A DNA stretch of 64,000 bases. It comes from Pseudomonas baltica. GTDB taxonomy: Bacteria; Pseudomonadota; Gammaproteobacteria; Pseudomonadales; Pseudomonadaceae. The stretch is taken from assembly GCF_031880315.1 (NCBI RefSeq), contig NZ_CP134771.1, positions 62,001-126,000 on the forward strand, given 5' to 3'. The notes under the pieces were generated by a model. The model was not told where the DNA came from and ran no database searches. It was given only the letters and a program-made list of their open reading frames with translations. Made by a program: the position numbers and the translations under genes. This document shows positions 24,381 through 32,656 of the stretch, piece after piece. Within the stretch, counting starts at the first letter, position 1, and every line of letters starts with the position of its first letter.

Positions 24381-26072
24381 TTAGAATGTGGTCTGCAGCG
24401 CCAGCGAAACCCAGCCGTGGTTGTTCTGCACGGCGTTACCGTTGGTGGTGGTGACGATGTTGTTACTGGTGTTGTAGGCGGCATGGGAATCGTTGTATTT
24501 GAGGGTCACGATGTACTTCTGGCGGAAGTTGGCCTCAAGGCCCATCGACCAGACCACCGAGCCCTCGTTGCCGCTGGCCAGCGTCGCGCCGTTACCGTAG
24601 ATGCCATAGGCCAGGGACATGGGCGCCGCGAGGTTGCCGCCCCAGGGCAGGACCTGCGACCACTCGGGACGAAAGCCCAGTTGCACCGAGACCACGTCGT
24701 CGGTGGCGCAGCCTTCCTTGCGGTTCTGCCCGGTCGGGCAGCCGGCGTAGCCCTCACCCTTGAACAGCTCTTTGTTTTCGGTCACCGAGAGCAAATGCGC
24801 GTAGGCCAGCTCGGCCTGGAAGGTACCGCCCACCCACAGTGGGGTCTGGGGCAAGAGGTAAACGCCGTTGAGCAGGAAGTGCATGGTGTTGCCGCGGGCG
24901 CCTTCGTGGCCCGTGGTATCGCCGGCGGCGGCAAACGAGGTGCTGCTGACCAGCGCGGTGTTCTTGCGAAAGCTCAACTCGGAGCCCACGCTGAAACCGC
25001 CCAGTTCCTTGTTCAGGCTGAAGCCCAGCAAGCGCGTGTCGCGGGCATAGGCCAGGTGATAGTTGCGCGTGCCATCGGCATTGACCACCAGCACCGGCGC
25101 CCAAGGCTGGGTTTCGTCGAACTGGCGGAAGTAGATGCCCGCCGTGCCCTTGAGCCAGTCCGGGCTCCAGCGCGCCGACAGGCCGTAGTTGTTGCCCGGC
25201 CCCTGGGTCGGTTTGTCGTTGCCGTCCTTGTTGGCGAAGATTGGCACGCCGCCCGCGCCGTAGCCCAAAAATAGCCGCTCAGGGCCTTCCCACAGCGAAT
25301 CGGTGGCACCGAAATAGGTGCCGCCTTGAGGCAAGCGGTTAGGTGCCCATTGCAGGTAGTACTGCGCTGCCAGGGTCAGGTCGGGTGTGGGCTGGACCTG
25401 CATCGAGATTTGCTGCACCGGCAGGAAGGTTTCCTTGGCGGTGATGCCTGGGCTGGAGGCCGCCTTGAGGCCATCCAGGGGCGACTGCGAGTAGGCGATC
25501 GACTGCGCCGCGTTGAACAGCGACTCACCCCAGTACACGGTGTGCTTGCCCAGGCGCACGTCAACGCTGGTGTCGCCCACATCAAAGCCGCTGAACACGA
25601 AGGCGTCGAGAATCTCCCCCGACGGCCCCTCGGTAAAACGCCGGGTAAAGCCCGAGTAGCGATCATTGCTGTAGCTGCTGGGATAAGCAGAGCTGTGCTC
25701 GACCTTGTCGTCGTTGTAGGCCTGGTCGTACCAGCCGGCGACGCTCAAGCGTGCGCCATGGCGGCCTTGATACACGGCATCGAATTCACTGAGGACATCG
25801 ACGCGGTTGAGGACCATGTCGCCCTTGCCGAACTTGCGCTCGGTTTCGTCATAGGCCGAACTGTTGGCGAAGGCCTTGTTGGTGCCCTCGGCGCGCCAGC
25901 CGGCGTTGTAGCGCAAGGTGTTGTCCCAACGAACATCCCAGTCGGTGTTGCCGACATCCAGGCTGACCGCATACGCGGGTGCGGCACTGGCGGCCAGGGC
26001 GATAGTCGATGCGGTACACAACGAGCGGGCGCGCAGCTGGACGCCTCGCAGGGGGGGGCACTCTAGTTTCAT
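24381..26072 (-). CDS. DUF1302 outer-membrane protein
   Basis: 563-residue outer-membrane-barrel-type protein of the DUF1302 family, ending in an aromatic residue (LALQTTF), as expected for BamA recognition. The N-terminus has a signal peptide (ALAASAAPAYAVS). ATG 26072 is preferred over 26087 because GAGG lies 9 nt upstream. An AACAACAA motif is at 26098-26105. The signal-peptide region contains a run of eight C in the sense strand (26051-26058). It heads the DUF1302-DUF1329-YCF48-RND operon and is likely the outer-membrane component for a hydrophobic substrate. Confidence 0.87.
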   Translation of the reverse strand: MKLECPPLRGVQLRARSLCTASTIALAASAAPAYAVSLDVGNTDWDVRWDNTLRYNAGWRAEGTNKAFANSSAYDETERKFGKGDMVLNRVDVLSEFDAVYQGRHGARLSVAGWYDQAYNDDKVEHSSAYPSSYSNDRYSGFTRRFTEGPSGEILDAFVFSGFDVGDTSVDVRLGKHTVYWGESLFNAAQSIAYSQSPLDGLKAASSPGITAKETFLPVQQISMQVQPTPDLTLAAQYYLQWAPNRLPQGGTYFGATDSLWEGPERLFLGYGAGGVPIFANKDGNDKPTQGPGNNYGLSARWSPDWLKGTAGIYFRQFDETQPWAPVLVVNADGTRNYHLAYARDTRLLGFSLNKELGGFSVGSELSFRKNTALVSSTSFAAAGDTTGHEGARGNTMHFLLNGVYLLPQTPLWVGGTFQAELAYAHLLSVTENKELFKGEGYAGCPTGQNRKEGCATDDVVSVQLGFRPEWSQVLPWGGNLAAPMSLAYGIYGNGATLASGNEGSVVWSMGLEANFRQKYIVTLKYNDSHAAYNTSNNIVTTTNGNAVQNNHGWVSLALQTTF

Positions 26073-26097
26073 GTCAGCAAGCCTCATGCATTTTTTA

Positions 26098-26105
26098 TTG
26101 TTGTT
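26098..26105 (-). promoter_or_regulatory. AACAACAA leader motif before DUF1302 gene
   Basis: Minus-strand AACAACAA followed by TAAAAAATG, 25 nt before the chosen start; Crc/Hfq-type. Confidence 0.4.
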
Positions 26106-26210
26106 GGCTGTGCGGGCTCATAGGCGCCATGACAATAGCGCGAGACCACCAGCGGATACCATGAGAAACATTTATCAGCGACAGCTTGCGGCGTCCGTGC
26201 CGCACAAACG

Positions 26211-26906
26211 TCAGGACAACCCCACCACCGGGATCACGGCGCCATGGACGGCACTGGCCTGGGGCGATGCGAGAAACTGGATGATGTCGGCGAGGTTCTG
26301 CGGCGATACCCAATCGCCTGGATCGGCATCGGGCATCGCGGCGCGATTGGCGGGGGTATCGATAATGCTGGGGGCGATCGCGTTGACATTGATGCCCTGG
26401 CCGCGCAACTCCAGCGCCAAGGACTCGGTCAAGCGTGCGACTGCGCTTTTCGATGCGCAGTAGGCACCCTTGTGGGCAGCACCGCTGAGCGCGCCAGCCG
26501 CGGCGACATTGATGACCTTGCCGGTACCGGCGGCGAGCATCCCGGGCACCACGCTGCGGCAGGCGTTGATCAAGGTCGCGACATTCAAGTCGAGCAACTG
26601 GCGCCAGGCCTGGTCGGCCGTCTCGTGCACGGCGGGGCCCATGTCGAAGCCGCCTGCCAGGTTGCACAGCACCGCAGCCGGCCCCTCGCGATCGAACACC
26701 GGTTGCAGGGCGTCCTGCACCGCGCCGGCGTTGGTCAGGTCGACGGCGATCAGGTGCAGGCCCTCGCGCTGCGGGCCAAAGGCCTTGACCAGCGCCGCCT
26801 CGCTGATATCCAGCAACACCAGCCGGGCGTGATCGGCGAACGTCTGTGCGACGACCCGACCCAGGCCTCCCGCTGCGCCAGTAATGACCACCAATGGGCG
26901 ATTCAT
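26211..26906 (-). CDS. Short-chain dehydrogenase/reductase
   Basis: 231-residue SDR with TGAAGGLG and catalytic YCASK. The usual NNAG is replaced by NLAG. The Asp in LDISEA suggests NAD(H). ATG 26906 has GGAGAG upstream; an earlier start at 26921 is possible. It is divergent from the DUF35 gene at 27171 and is covered by the dyad at 26962-26980, with AAAAACAA (26935-26942) in the leader. Likely hydroxyacyl-CoA or alcohol dehydrogenase. Confidence 0.85.
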   Translation of the reverse strand: MNRPLVVITGAAGGLGRVVAQTFADHARLVLLDISEAALVKAFGPQREGLHLIAVDLTNAGAVQDALQPVFDREGPAAVLCNLAGGFDMGPAVHETADQAWRQLLDLNVATLINACRSVVPGMLAAGTGKVINVAAAGALSGAAHKGAYCASKSAVARLTESLALELRGQGINVNAIAPSIIDTPANRAAMPDADPGDWVSPQNLADIIQFLASPQASAVHGAVIPVVGLS

Positions 26907-26961
26907 CGACTCTCTCCTCATGCTTTACGGTTCGTTGTTTTTATCCGCTGAAGAGATTTTT

Positions 26962-26980
26962 AACTGACTAACCGTCACTT
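26962..26980. promoter_or_regulatory. 19-bp dyad, site C
   Basis: AACTGAC-TAACC-GTCACTT, one mismatch from the consensus, between the divergent SDR and DUF35 genes. Confidence 0.65.
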
Positions 26981-27170
26981 ATCAAGCTGTAGATCATTCT
27001 TTTTGTGTAAAGAGCTCACCCAGAGAGTCGCCTGAACTGGCTAAGGTGGCGGCGCCAGAGGAGATCGCTTGCCAGCGGCAGCTGGCTGGACTATAAACAA
27101 CAACCAATCAGTTATTGGACAGCCGCAGCGTTTTATTCCCACAAGAAGCTTCAATCCGAGGAAGCCGTTC

Positions 27171-27581
27171 ATGAGCCACCTGAGCTTTACCCCCTTGCCG
27201 CAACTCGACAACGCCAACCGCTTCTTCTGGACCAGCGGCCAGACCGGCACCTTGCAGGTCTTGCGCTGCGCCGATTGCGAACACTGGGTCCATCCGCCGG
27301 CGCCGATCTGCCCTGTGTGCCAGCAGATGCACCTGGCCCCCGCCGCCGTTAGCGGCATGGCGACCGTGCAGGCGGTGACCATCAACCATCAGGCCTGGGT
27401 GCCAGGTATCGAGCTGCCTTATGCGATCGCCATCGTCGAGCTCGACGAGCAGCCGGGCCTGCGCCTGACCACCAATGTGGTCGGCGTACCGGTGGAGCAG
27501 GTGCAGATCGGCCAGCGTGTGCGGGTGGCCTTCGAGCATCGCGAGGATGTGTGGCTGCCGGTGTTCACGCCGGCGCTTTGA
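27171..27581 (+). CDS. DUF35 Zn-ribbon/OB-fold protein (aldolase partner)
   Basis: 136-residue DUF35/ChsH2-C-type protein. The zinc ribbon has Cys33, Cys36, Cys47 and Cys50 (CADC...CPVC), followed by an OB-fold of about 80 residues. Such proteins are obligate partners of Ltp2-type aldolases and some SCPx thiolases, supplying a substrate channel. It is encoded alone, and the most likely partner is the thiolase-fold protein lacking catalytic Cys at 2712-3899. ATG 27171 follows GAGGAAG. AACAACAA at 27096-27103 lies in the leader. Confidence 0.88.
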   Translation: MSHLSFTPLPQLDNANRFFWTSGQTGTLQVLRCADCEHWVHPPAPICPVCQQMHLAPAAVSGMATVQAVTINHQAWVPGIELPYAIAIVELDEQPGLRLTTNVVGVPVEQVQIGQRVRVAFEHREDVWLPVFTPAL

Positions 27582-27625
27582 GCTTCGAGCGAGGCCGGCG
27601 CCGCGTGAAGGCTGCGCCGGACGGC

Positions 27626-28291
27626 TCAGTCCCTGGACAGGGGCTCGGGGTGATTGCAGCTCGAGGCGATCACTTGCACCACCACCCGGGCCTGCGCCGC
27701 GAGCAGGCGGCGGGTGCCGACGCCCTTGTTGACCACATCCGGGTCGGTGGTCGCCATGCGCTCCATGGCGCCGTGCAATACCGACGCCAGGGCGCGGGCA
27801 TCGCCACGGGTGATCTTGTTGTCGGTGGGGCACATGCCGATCATGCGCTGCGCCAGCAACTCGACGAAGGGCACGTAGACATCCATGCGCAGCTTCTCGA
27901 AGTTGGAATCACCGCGGTCGGCTTCCATGTTGCGATAGCGCAGGATCTCCCGGTGGTTGTCCCACACCTGATTGAAGACCTCGACCAGCCGCACGGCCTG
28001 GACCTCCAGGCGATCCAGCTCCCAGACCTCGTCCAGCACCTCGAGCGCGCTGCCCATGTCATGGCCGGCCGACTCGCTGAGGGCGTAGAGCACGTCCTTG
28101 ATGTCGTCGAAGTACATGTAGAAGGTGCCCGAAGACGTCTTGGCTATCTTGGCGATGGAGACGGCTGTCATCTCGACCGGAGACATCGTCTTGAGAAGTT
28201 TTCCCGCCGCGTGCATCAGCCTCAGACGAGTGGCCTGGCCTTTAGGGCCCAGTGCCTGCCCTTGCTTGTTGGTGGTGACCGCTGTGTCCAT
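27626..28291 (-). CDS. TetR-family transcriptional regulator
   Basis: 221-residue TetR regulator. The helix-turn-helix lies near residues 22-70, with the recognition-helix segment AKTSSGTFYMYFDDIKDVL. The C-terminal domain has no named ligand. A dyad with the half-site AACTGAC lies 52 nt upstream of its start, and related dyads lie before most operons of the cluster, so this protein is the leading candidate for the cluster-wide repressor. It is convergent with the DUF35 gene. The gene at 51847 is the alternative candidate. Confidence 0.88.
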   Translation of the reverse strand: MDTAVTTNKQGQALGPKGQATRLRLMHAAGKLLKTMSPVEMTAVSIAKIAKTSSGTFYMYFDDIKDVLYALSESAGHDMGSALEVLDEVWELDRLEVQAVRLVEVFNQVWDNHREILRYRNMEADRGDSNFEKLRMDVYVPFVELLAQRMIGMCPTDNKITRGDARALASVLHGAMERMATTDPDVVNKGVGTRRLLAAQARVVVQVIASSCNHPEPLSRD

Positions 28292-28343
28292 GAATCTCTC
28301 GCATCGATACGCCGAAGGCCACGTAAACCGTGGGGTTGGCAGA

Positions 28344-28362
28344 AACTGACAGTTTTATAGTA
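28344..28362. promoter_or_regulatory. 19-bp dyad, site D (weak right arm)
   Basis: AACTGAC-AGTTT-TATAGTA. The left half-site is perfect and the right arm is poor. An overlapping tighter palindrome AAACTGACAGTTT occupies 28343-28355. It lies 52 nt upstream of the TetR start, consistent with autoregulation. Confidence 0.5.
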
Positions 28363-28420
28363 ATCCAAATTATATAGGCTCGGGCGGCCACTAGCCACCC
28401 GCGATAGCAGCGAGGTGGCC

Positions 28421-29185
28421 TCAACGCATCTGCAGGATGCCACCGTCGACGGGCAGCACCTGGCCGGTGATGAAGCGCGCACCGGTGGACGCGAGAAACG
28501 CCATGACCGGAACGAAATGCTCATCGATATCGCCCAGGCGGCCACCCAGCGGCACGGCCTGGCGCATCTGCCGATCATGCTCGGCCAACTGCTCGGCGCC
28601 CATCTGCGCGCGGGTCTGGTCGTACATCGGCGTCCAGATCGCCGGGGCGATGGCGTTGACGCTGATGCCCAGGCTGCCCCACTCCTGGGCCAGAGTGCGG
28701 GTCCAGGCCACTACCGCTCCCTTGGACGCCGCATAGGCGGCCTTGCCGGGGTAACCTTGCACGCCGGCCGCCGAGGCGAAATTTAGAATGGCGCCGCCGC
28801 CCTCGCTCAGATACGGGAACACCGCCTGATTGAGCAGGAAGGTCCCCGTGGCGTTGACGCTCATGACCTGCTCCCAGGTTGCCAGGCTAGTGGACGCCGC
28901 CGGCCCGCCTGGGGCGATACCGGCGCAATGGATCAGTACATCCAGCCCGCCCATGAGCGCCACGGCCTGAGCCACCGCCGCTTCGACGTTGAGAACGTCA
29001 CAAACGTCCAGGGCGACGAACTGCGCCCCTGCGCGAGTCGCCAAGCGGCGGCCCGCTTCGACGTTGTTGTCCATGGCCACCACCTGCGCGCCCAACCCCG
29101 GAAACGCCCTCACCAAGCCCTCGCCCATACCGCTTGCACCGCCGGTAATGATGACCCGCCGGCCTGTCAGCATGCCTGATTCCAC
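28421..29185 (-). CDS. Short-chain dehydrogenase/reductase
   Basis: 254-residue classical SDR with TGGASGMG, HCAG in place of NNAG, and YAASK as catalytic Tyr/Lys. The cofactor Asp is in AMDNN. GTG 29185 has GAGG 7 nt upstream and is favoured; ATG 29173 is an alternative. Divergent from the BKACE at 29380, sharing the dyad at 29228-29246. Likely an NAD-dependent hydroxyacyl dehydrogenase of the pathway. Confidence 0.87.
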   Translation of the reverse strand: MESGMLTGRRVIITGGASGMGEGLVRAFPGLGAQVVAMDNNVEAGRRLATRAGAQFVALDVCDVLNVEAAVAQAVALMGGLDVLIHCAGIAPGGPAASTSLATWEQVMSVNATGTFLLNQAVFPYLSEGGGAILNFASAAGVQGYPGKAAYAASKGAVVAWTRTLAQEWGSLGISVNAIAPAIWTPMYDQTRAQMGAEQLAEHDRQMRQAVPLGGRLGDIDEHFVPVMAFLASTGARFITGQVLPVDGGILQMR

Positions 29186-29227
29186 GTCAACACCTCAGCA
29201 CGTAGCTCATGAGTAAAACCCCATATT

Positions 29228-29246
29228 AGCTGACATTTCGTTATCT
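29228..29246. promoter_or_regulatory. 19-bp dyad, site E
   Basis: AGCTGAC-ATTTC-GTTATCT. The left half-site is exact (same as sites I and J); the right arm matches five of seven positions of GTCAGCT. Located between the divergent SDR and BKACE genes. Confidence 0.5.
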
Positions 29247-29379
29247 TATCAAAAACTTCTATTTCCCGGAGAGATAGCCTGAAATCTGCACTTGACCCTG
29301 ACAATCGCAACGGTCATCCTCAAATAGCTATCGATTACCCAGCTATTAACGCGGCATACGTACAATAAGGAGAATCCCG

Positions 29380-30291
29380 ATGCCAGCCACACCCCTCGCG
29401 CCCTTGCTCATCGAAGCCGCCATCTGCCCGTTCCGCTTTGGCGAACCGGTGTGGGACGAAGTCGGCATGGCCCGCGAGGCCAGCGACTGCCATGCTGCCG
29501 GCGCCGCGATCATTCATCACCATCATGATTTTCGCTTCGACTCACCCAGCTCCATCAACGAAATGCTCGGCATGGGCCAGGCGATCAAACAGCGCCATCG
29601 CGCCGCGCTGCTGTATCCCGACTTCCTCAAGGAAGACAGCGTGCAAGGCCGTGTCGGGCATTTCGCGCCGCTGTTGCAAGCCGGTGCCATCGACCTGCTG
29701 CCCGTCGACCCTGGCCGGGCCAATTCCGGGCAACTGGACGCCGCCGGCCTGCCGTTGGGCGACAACAAGGTGCAGGCCACCTTTGACGATGCCAACTACA
29801 TCCTCAGCCTGGCGCACGAGTACGGCAAACCTCTGGCCATCGGCATCTACGAGCCCTACAACCTGCGCTGGGTGCTCGCCCACGCAGCGGCGGGCAACCT
29901 GCCTCGCGGCTCGCTGGTGAAGCTGTACTTCGGCGGGCGCCACAGCCTCATTCACATAGGCCGCAAGGCGCTGAACTTCGGCTTGGCGCCGACGCGCTCG
30001 GCACTGGATGCTTACCTGGACATGCTCGATGGCACCTCATTAGCCTGGTCGGTGGGCCTGATGGGTGACGCATTGCTGGACAGCCCGCTGGCCCGCTATG
30101 CCCTTGAGCGTGGCGGCCACCTGCGGGTCGGGATCGAGGACGCCGCCGGCACCTCGCCCCTGGGCAACAGGCAGATGGTAGAAGCCGCCGTGGCGCTGGC
30201 CGCTGAAGTGGGCCGCCCGGTGGTGGTCGGTGATGCCGCGTTGCAGGCGCTCGCGGGTGGCGAATTGGCGCGACCGCACAACGCCGGCTGA
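29380..30291 (+). CDS. Beta-keto acid cleavage enzyme (BKACE, DUF849), second copy
   Basis: 303-residue BKACE-family zinc TIM barrel. The HHHHDF block (His46-His49) and Glu253 (VGIEDAAG) fall at the same residue numbers as in the enzyme at 12722, yet the two proteins differ widely elsewhere, so they probably act on different beta-keto acids. AAGGAGAATCCC precedes the ATG. Single-gene unit under the dyad at 29228-29246. It yields acetoacetate plus an acyl-CoA from a beta-keto acid and acetyl-CoA in characterised family members. Confidence 0.87.
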   Translation: MPATPLAPLLIEAAICPFRFGEPVWDEVGMAREASDCHAAGAAIIHHHHDFRFDSPSSINEMLGMGQAIKQRHRAALLYPDFLKEDSVQGRVGHFAPLLQAGAIDLLPVDPGRANSGQLDAAGLPLGDNKVQATFDDANYILSLAHEYGKPLAIGIYEPYNLRWVLAHAAAGNLPRGSLVKLYFGGRHSLIHIGRKALNFGLAPTRSALDAYLDMLDGTSLAWSVGLMGDALLDSPLARYALERGGHLRVGIEDAAGTSPLGNRQMVEAAVALAAEVGRPVVVGDAALQALAGGELARPHNAG

Positions 30292-30321
30292 TAGCGATGA
30301 ACCCACCGGCCTGTGGAACCC

Positions 30322-31767
30322 TCAGCGGTGAGGGCGCATTTTCCAGGCCGGCACGGCGGCGATCACGAACAACACGCCCAGCACCATCAAGGTGTCCTGA
30401 TAGCCCAGCGCCCTGGCCCATTCATGGCTGACGCCGGGCTGCTCACGCACCGTCACCCGTGCCTCGAGCACCAGCGCCAGCAAACCGGGGCTGAGGGCGC
30501 CGCCCAGTTGGCGCAGAAAATTCATCAACGCCAGCCCCTCGGCCAGGGCCGCTAGCGGCAGGGTGCGGCTGGCGGTGGCATCCAGCGCGGGGATCACCAT
30601 GCCCAGCCCCAGGCCGCGACCAAAGGTGATCAGCGCGGCGATCAACAGGGTCGAGGCCGTGCCGACATCCGCGACCAGCGCCAGCCCGGTGAACGCCACG
30701 GCAAAGCACAGCAACCCACCCGCCACCACCCATTGCGGCGCGGGGGCATCAGCCATACGCCCCGCCACGGGAATCATCAGCAGCATTACCAGCCCGCCCG
30801 GCAAGAGTATCAGCCCGGTTTCCAGCGGCGAACGCGCGCCCACCACTTGCAGGAACATCGGCAGCACATAGGCGGAGCCCCACACGCCAAAGCCATAGAC
30901 GAATGACACGCAGCCCGCCGCCGCAAAGGGCAACACGCGAAAATGTCGCAGATCGACCAAGGGCATCCCACAGCGCAATTCCTGGCGCACCAGGCTAATC
31001 CCCAGTGCCAGTAGCGCACTGCCCCAAGCCAGCGTCCAGGCCGGCGGCCAGCCATTGAGTTGCAGCTGCGTCATGCCACCCAGCAACAGGCACAGCGTGC
31101 CGGTCAAGCGCACGAACCCGCCCCAGTCGAAAGGCGCCGACGCCACCGTTTGCCGGTCATAGGCCGGCAGGGCAATGCGCGCCGACCACAGCGCGACCAG
31201 GCAGAACGGCAAGGGCATCCACATCAGCCCCCGCCAGCCCCACACCTGCATCAACAGCCCGCCCACTGCCGGACCGAGCATGGGCGCCAGCACCACACCC
31301 ATGCCGAACACCGCCATGGCGCGACCGCGTTGCTGTTCGGGGTAGGCCGCCGACAAGGCCACCACGCCCAGGGTAGTGATCAGGCCGCTGGCCATGCCCT
31401 GAACGATGCGACTGGCAATCAGCACCGCCAGGCTAGTACTCAGCCCGCAGGCCGCGCAGCCGAGGATAAACACCACCAAGGTGCTCATGAAGGTGCGCCG
31501 CAGGCCGAAGCGCCGCGCGCTCCAGGACGCCAGCAGCATCGACAGGGTGCCCGAGGACGTGAATCCTGTGATCAACCAATGGGCGGTGGCTTGCCGAGCG
31601 CCGAGGGCGTCGATAATGGCAGGCAAGCCGATGTTCATGATTACCGCCGACATGGCCGCACAGAACGCCGACAGCAATACCGTGAAGGTCAACAGCCCCC
31701 GGCCGCTGGGCGAATCCTGCAGAGCCTGGGTGCTGGCCGCTGACAGTGCGTCAGCGGCCTCATCCAT
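30322..31767 (-). CDS. DHA2-type MFS transporter (14 helices)
   Basis: 481-residue EmrB/QacA-type major facilitator with about 14 predicted helices. Helix 2-3 loop SWSARRFGLRRT and GPAVGGLLMQVWGWRGLMW (motif C region) are typical of drug:H+ antiporters. Its start overlaps the 3' end of the MaoC-like gene by 8 nt, so it is cotranscribed with fatty-acyl enzymes. It may export a toxic intermediate; the actual substrate is unknown. Confidence 0.88.
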   Translation of the reverse strand: MDEAADALSAASTQALQDSPSGRGLLTFTVLLSAFCAAMSAVIMNIGLPAIIDALGARQATAHWLITGFTSSGTLSMLLASWSARRFGLRRTFMSTLVVFILGCAACGLSTSLAVLIASRIVQGMASGLITTLGVVALSAAYPEQQRGRAMAVFGMGVVLAPMLGPAVGGLLMQVWGWRGLMWMPLPFCLVALWSARIALPAYDRQTVASAPFDWGGFVRLTGTLCLLLGGMTQLQLNGWPPAWTLAWGSALLALGISLVRQELRCGMPLVDLRHFRVLPFAAAGCVSFVYGFGVWGSAYVLPMFLQVVGARSPLETGLILLPGGLVMLLMIPVAGRMADAPAPQWVVAGGLLCFAVAFTGLALVADVGTASTLLIAALITFGRGLGLGMVIPALDATASRTLPLAALAEGLALMNFLRQLGGALSPGLLALVLEARVTVREQPGVSHEWARALGYQDTLMVLGVLFVIAAVPAWKMRPHR

Positions 31768-32593
31768 CGTCGAACACCACCTGGCAGTGGTTGAGAATCG
31801 CCACGTTGCGCTGCACCGACCACAAGCGCATCAAGGCCGTGCCAGGCCCGCTGTGCCACACCTGTGCCCGTACCGTTTCATCGGCATGCAGGGCGCCGGT
31901 GTAACGCACGCTCAAGTGGCGCAAGCGCTCGGGCCGATTGCCGCACAGCAGGTACAGCGCGCCGCGGCAGGCCAGGCCGAACCCGCACAATCCTCGCAAC
32001 ACCGTCGCCGAGCCCTGCGCGGCCACGGCGAACTCTGCGGGCAAACGGAACAATGCATCCTGTGCCAATGGTGTGAGCATCTCGACTTCGGCGTCCGGCG
32101 CGCGTTCGGGAATGCTCACCCGCTCGCGCAACGGCTCGGGCGTACCACCAAAGCCGCCGTCGCCCAGGGCGATGGTCTTGACCTGCACCGTTGCCAGGCG
32201 CCGGCCCTGTTCGTCACTGAGCGTCTGCTGTTCGACGAACAAGGCACCGCGCTGCGGCCCGCGATCATAGAGGGCCTCGATGCCGCGCGTGACCACCACG
32301 CGGCCTTCCACCGGCAAGGGCGCGTAAAAGGTGATGGCTTCTTCGGCATGCACGATCTGTTGCCAGTGCAAGCCAGCCCGTGGGTCGCGCTGCCAGAACT
32401 CGCCGTCCGCCAGGGCCACGGCCATGGCCGGCAAAGCCTGCAAACCGGCGACCTGGAGGAACCGCTGATCCTGTGCACACAGCGGTCCGGGCAAACCCGC
32501 GCCAAAGCCTTTGGCAAAAGCGATGCTGTGGGCGCAGCTATAGCTTTTGAGCATCGGCGCAAAGGGCCACGCCTTGAGCAATTCGACATCCAT
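31760..32593 (-). CDS. MaoC-like hot-dog protein lacking the hydratase-2 motif
   Basis: 277-residue double hot-dog protein homologous to the MaoC-type hydratase at 49114. Shared blocks include ALYDRGPQRGA against EIYDKGADKGA, GDGGFGG against GNGGFGG, and LRGLCGFG against LHGLCSYG. Where an active hydratase 2 has SGDANPLHID, this protein has PAEFAVAAQG, so the catalytic Asp and His are both missing and a short deletion is present. ATG 32593 has AGGGG upstream. It may be an inactive partner subunit or a binding protein. It lies between an enoyl-CoA hydratase and a DHA2 transporter in one operon. Confidence 0.75.
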   Translation of the reverse strand: MDVELLKAWPFAPMLKSYSCAHSIAFAKGFGAGLPGPLCAQDQRFLQVAGLQALPAMAVALADGEFWQRDPRAGLHWQQIVHAEEAITFYAPLPVEGRVVVTRGIEALYDRGPQRGALFVEQQTLSDEQGRRLATVQVKTIALGDGGFGGTPEPLRERVSIPERAPDAEVEMLTPLAQDALFRLPAEFAVAAQGSATVLRGLCGFGLACRGALYLLCGNRPERLRHLSVRYTGALHADETVRAQVWHSGPGTALMRLWSVQRNVAILNHCQVVFDDG

Positions 32594-32656
32594 GACCACA
32601 CCCCTTGAATGAACAGATCGATAAACCGCAAGACGGCCCGCGTACGGGCGCTGCCA

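Noticed and set aside
27095..27113. Possible extra 19-bp dyad (ends ATCAGTT) before the DUF35 gene
   Set aside because: Only the right half-site is recognisable; the left arm matches poorly.
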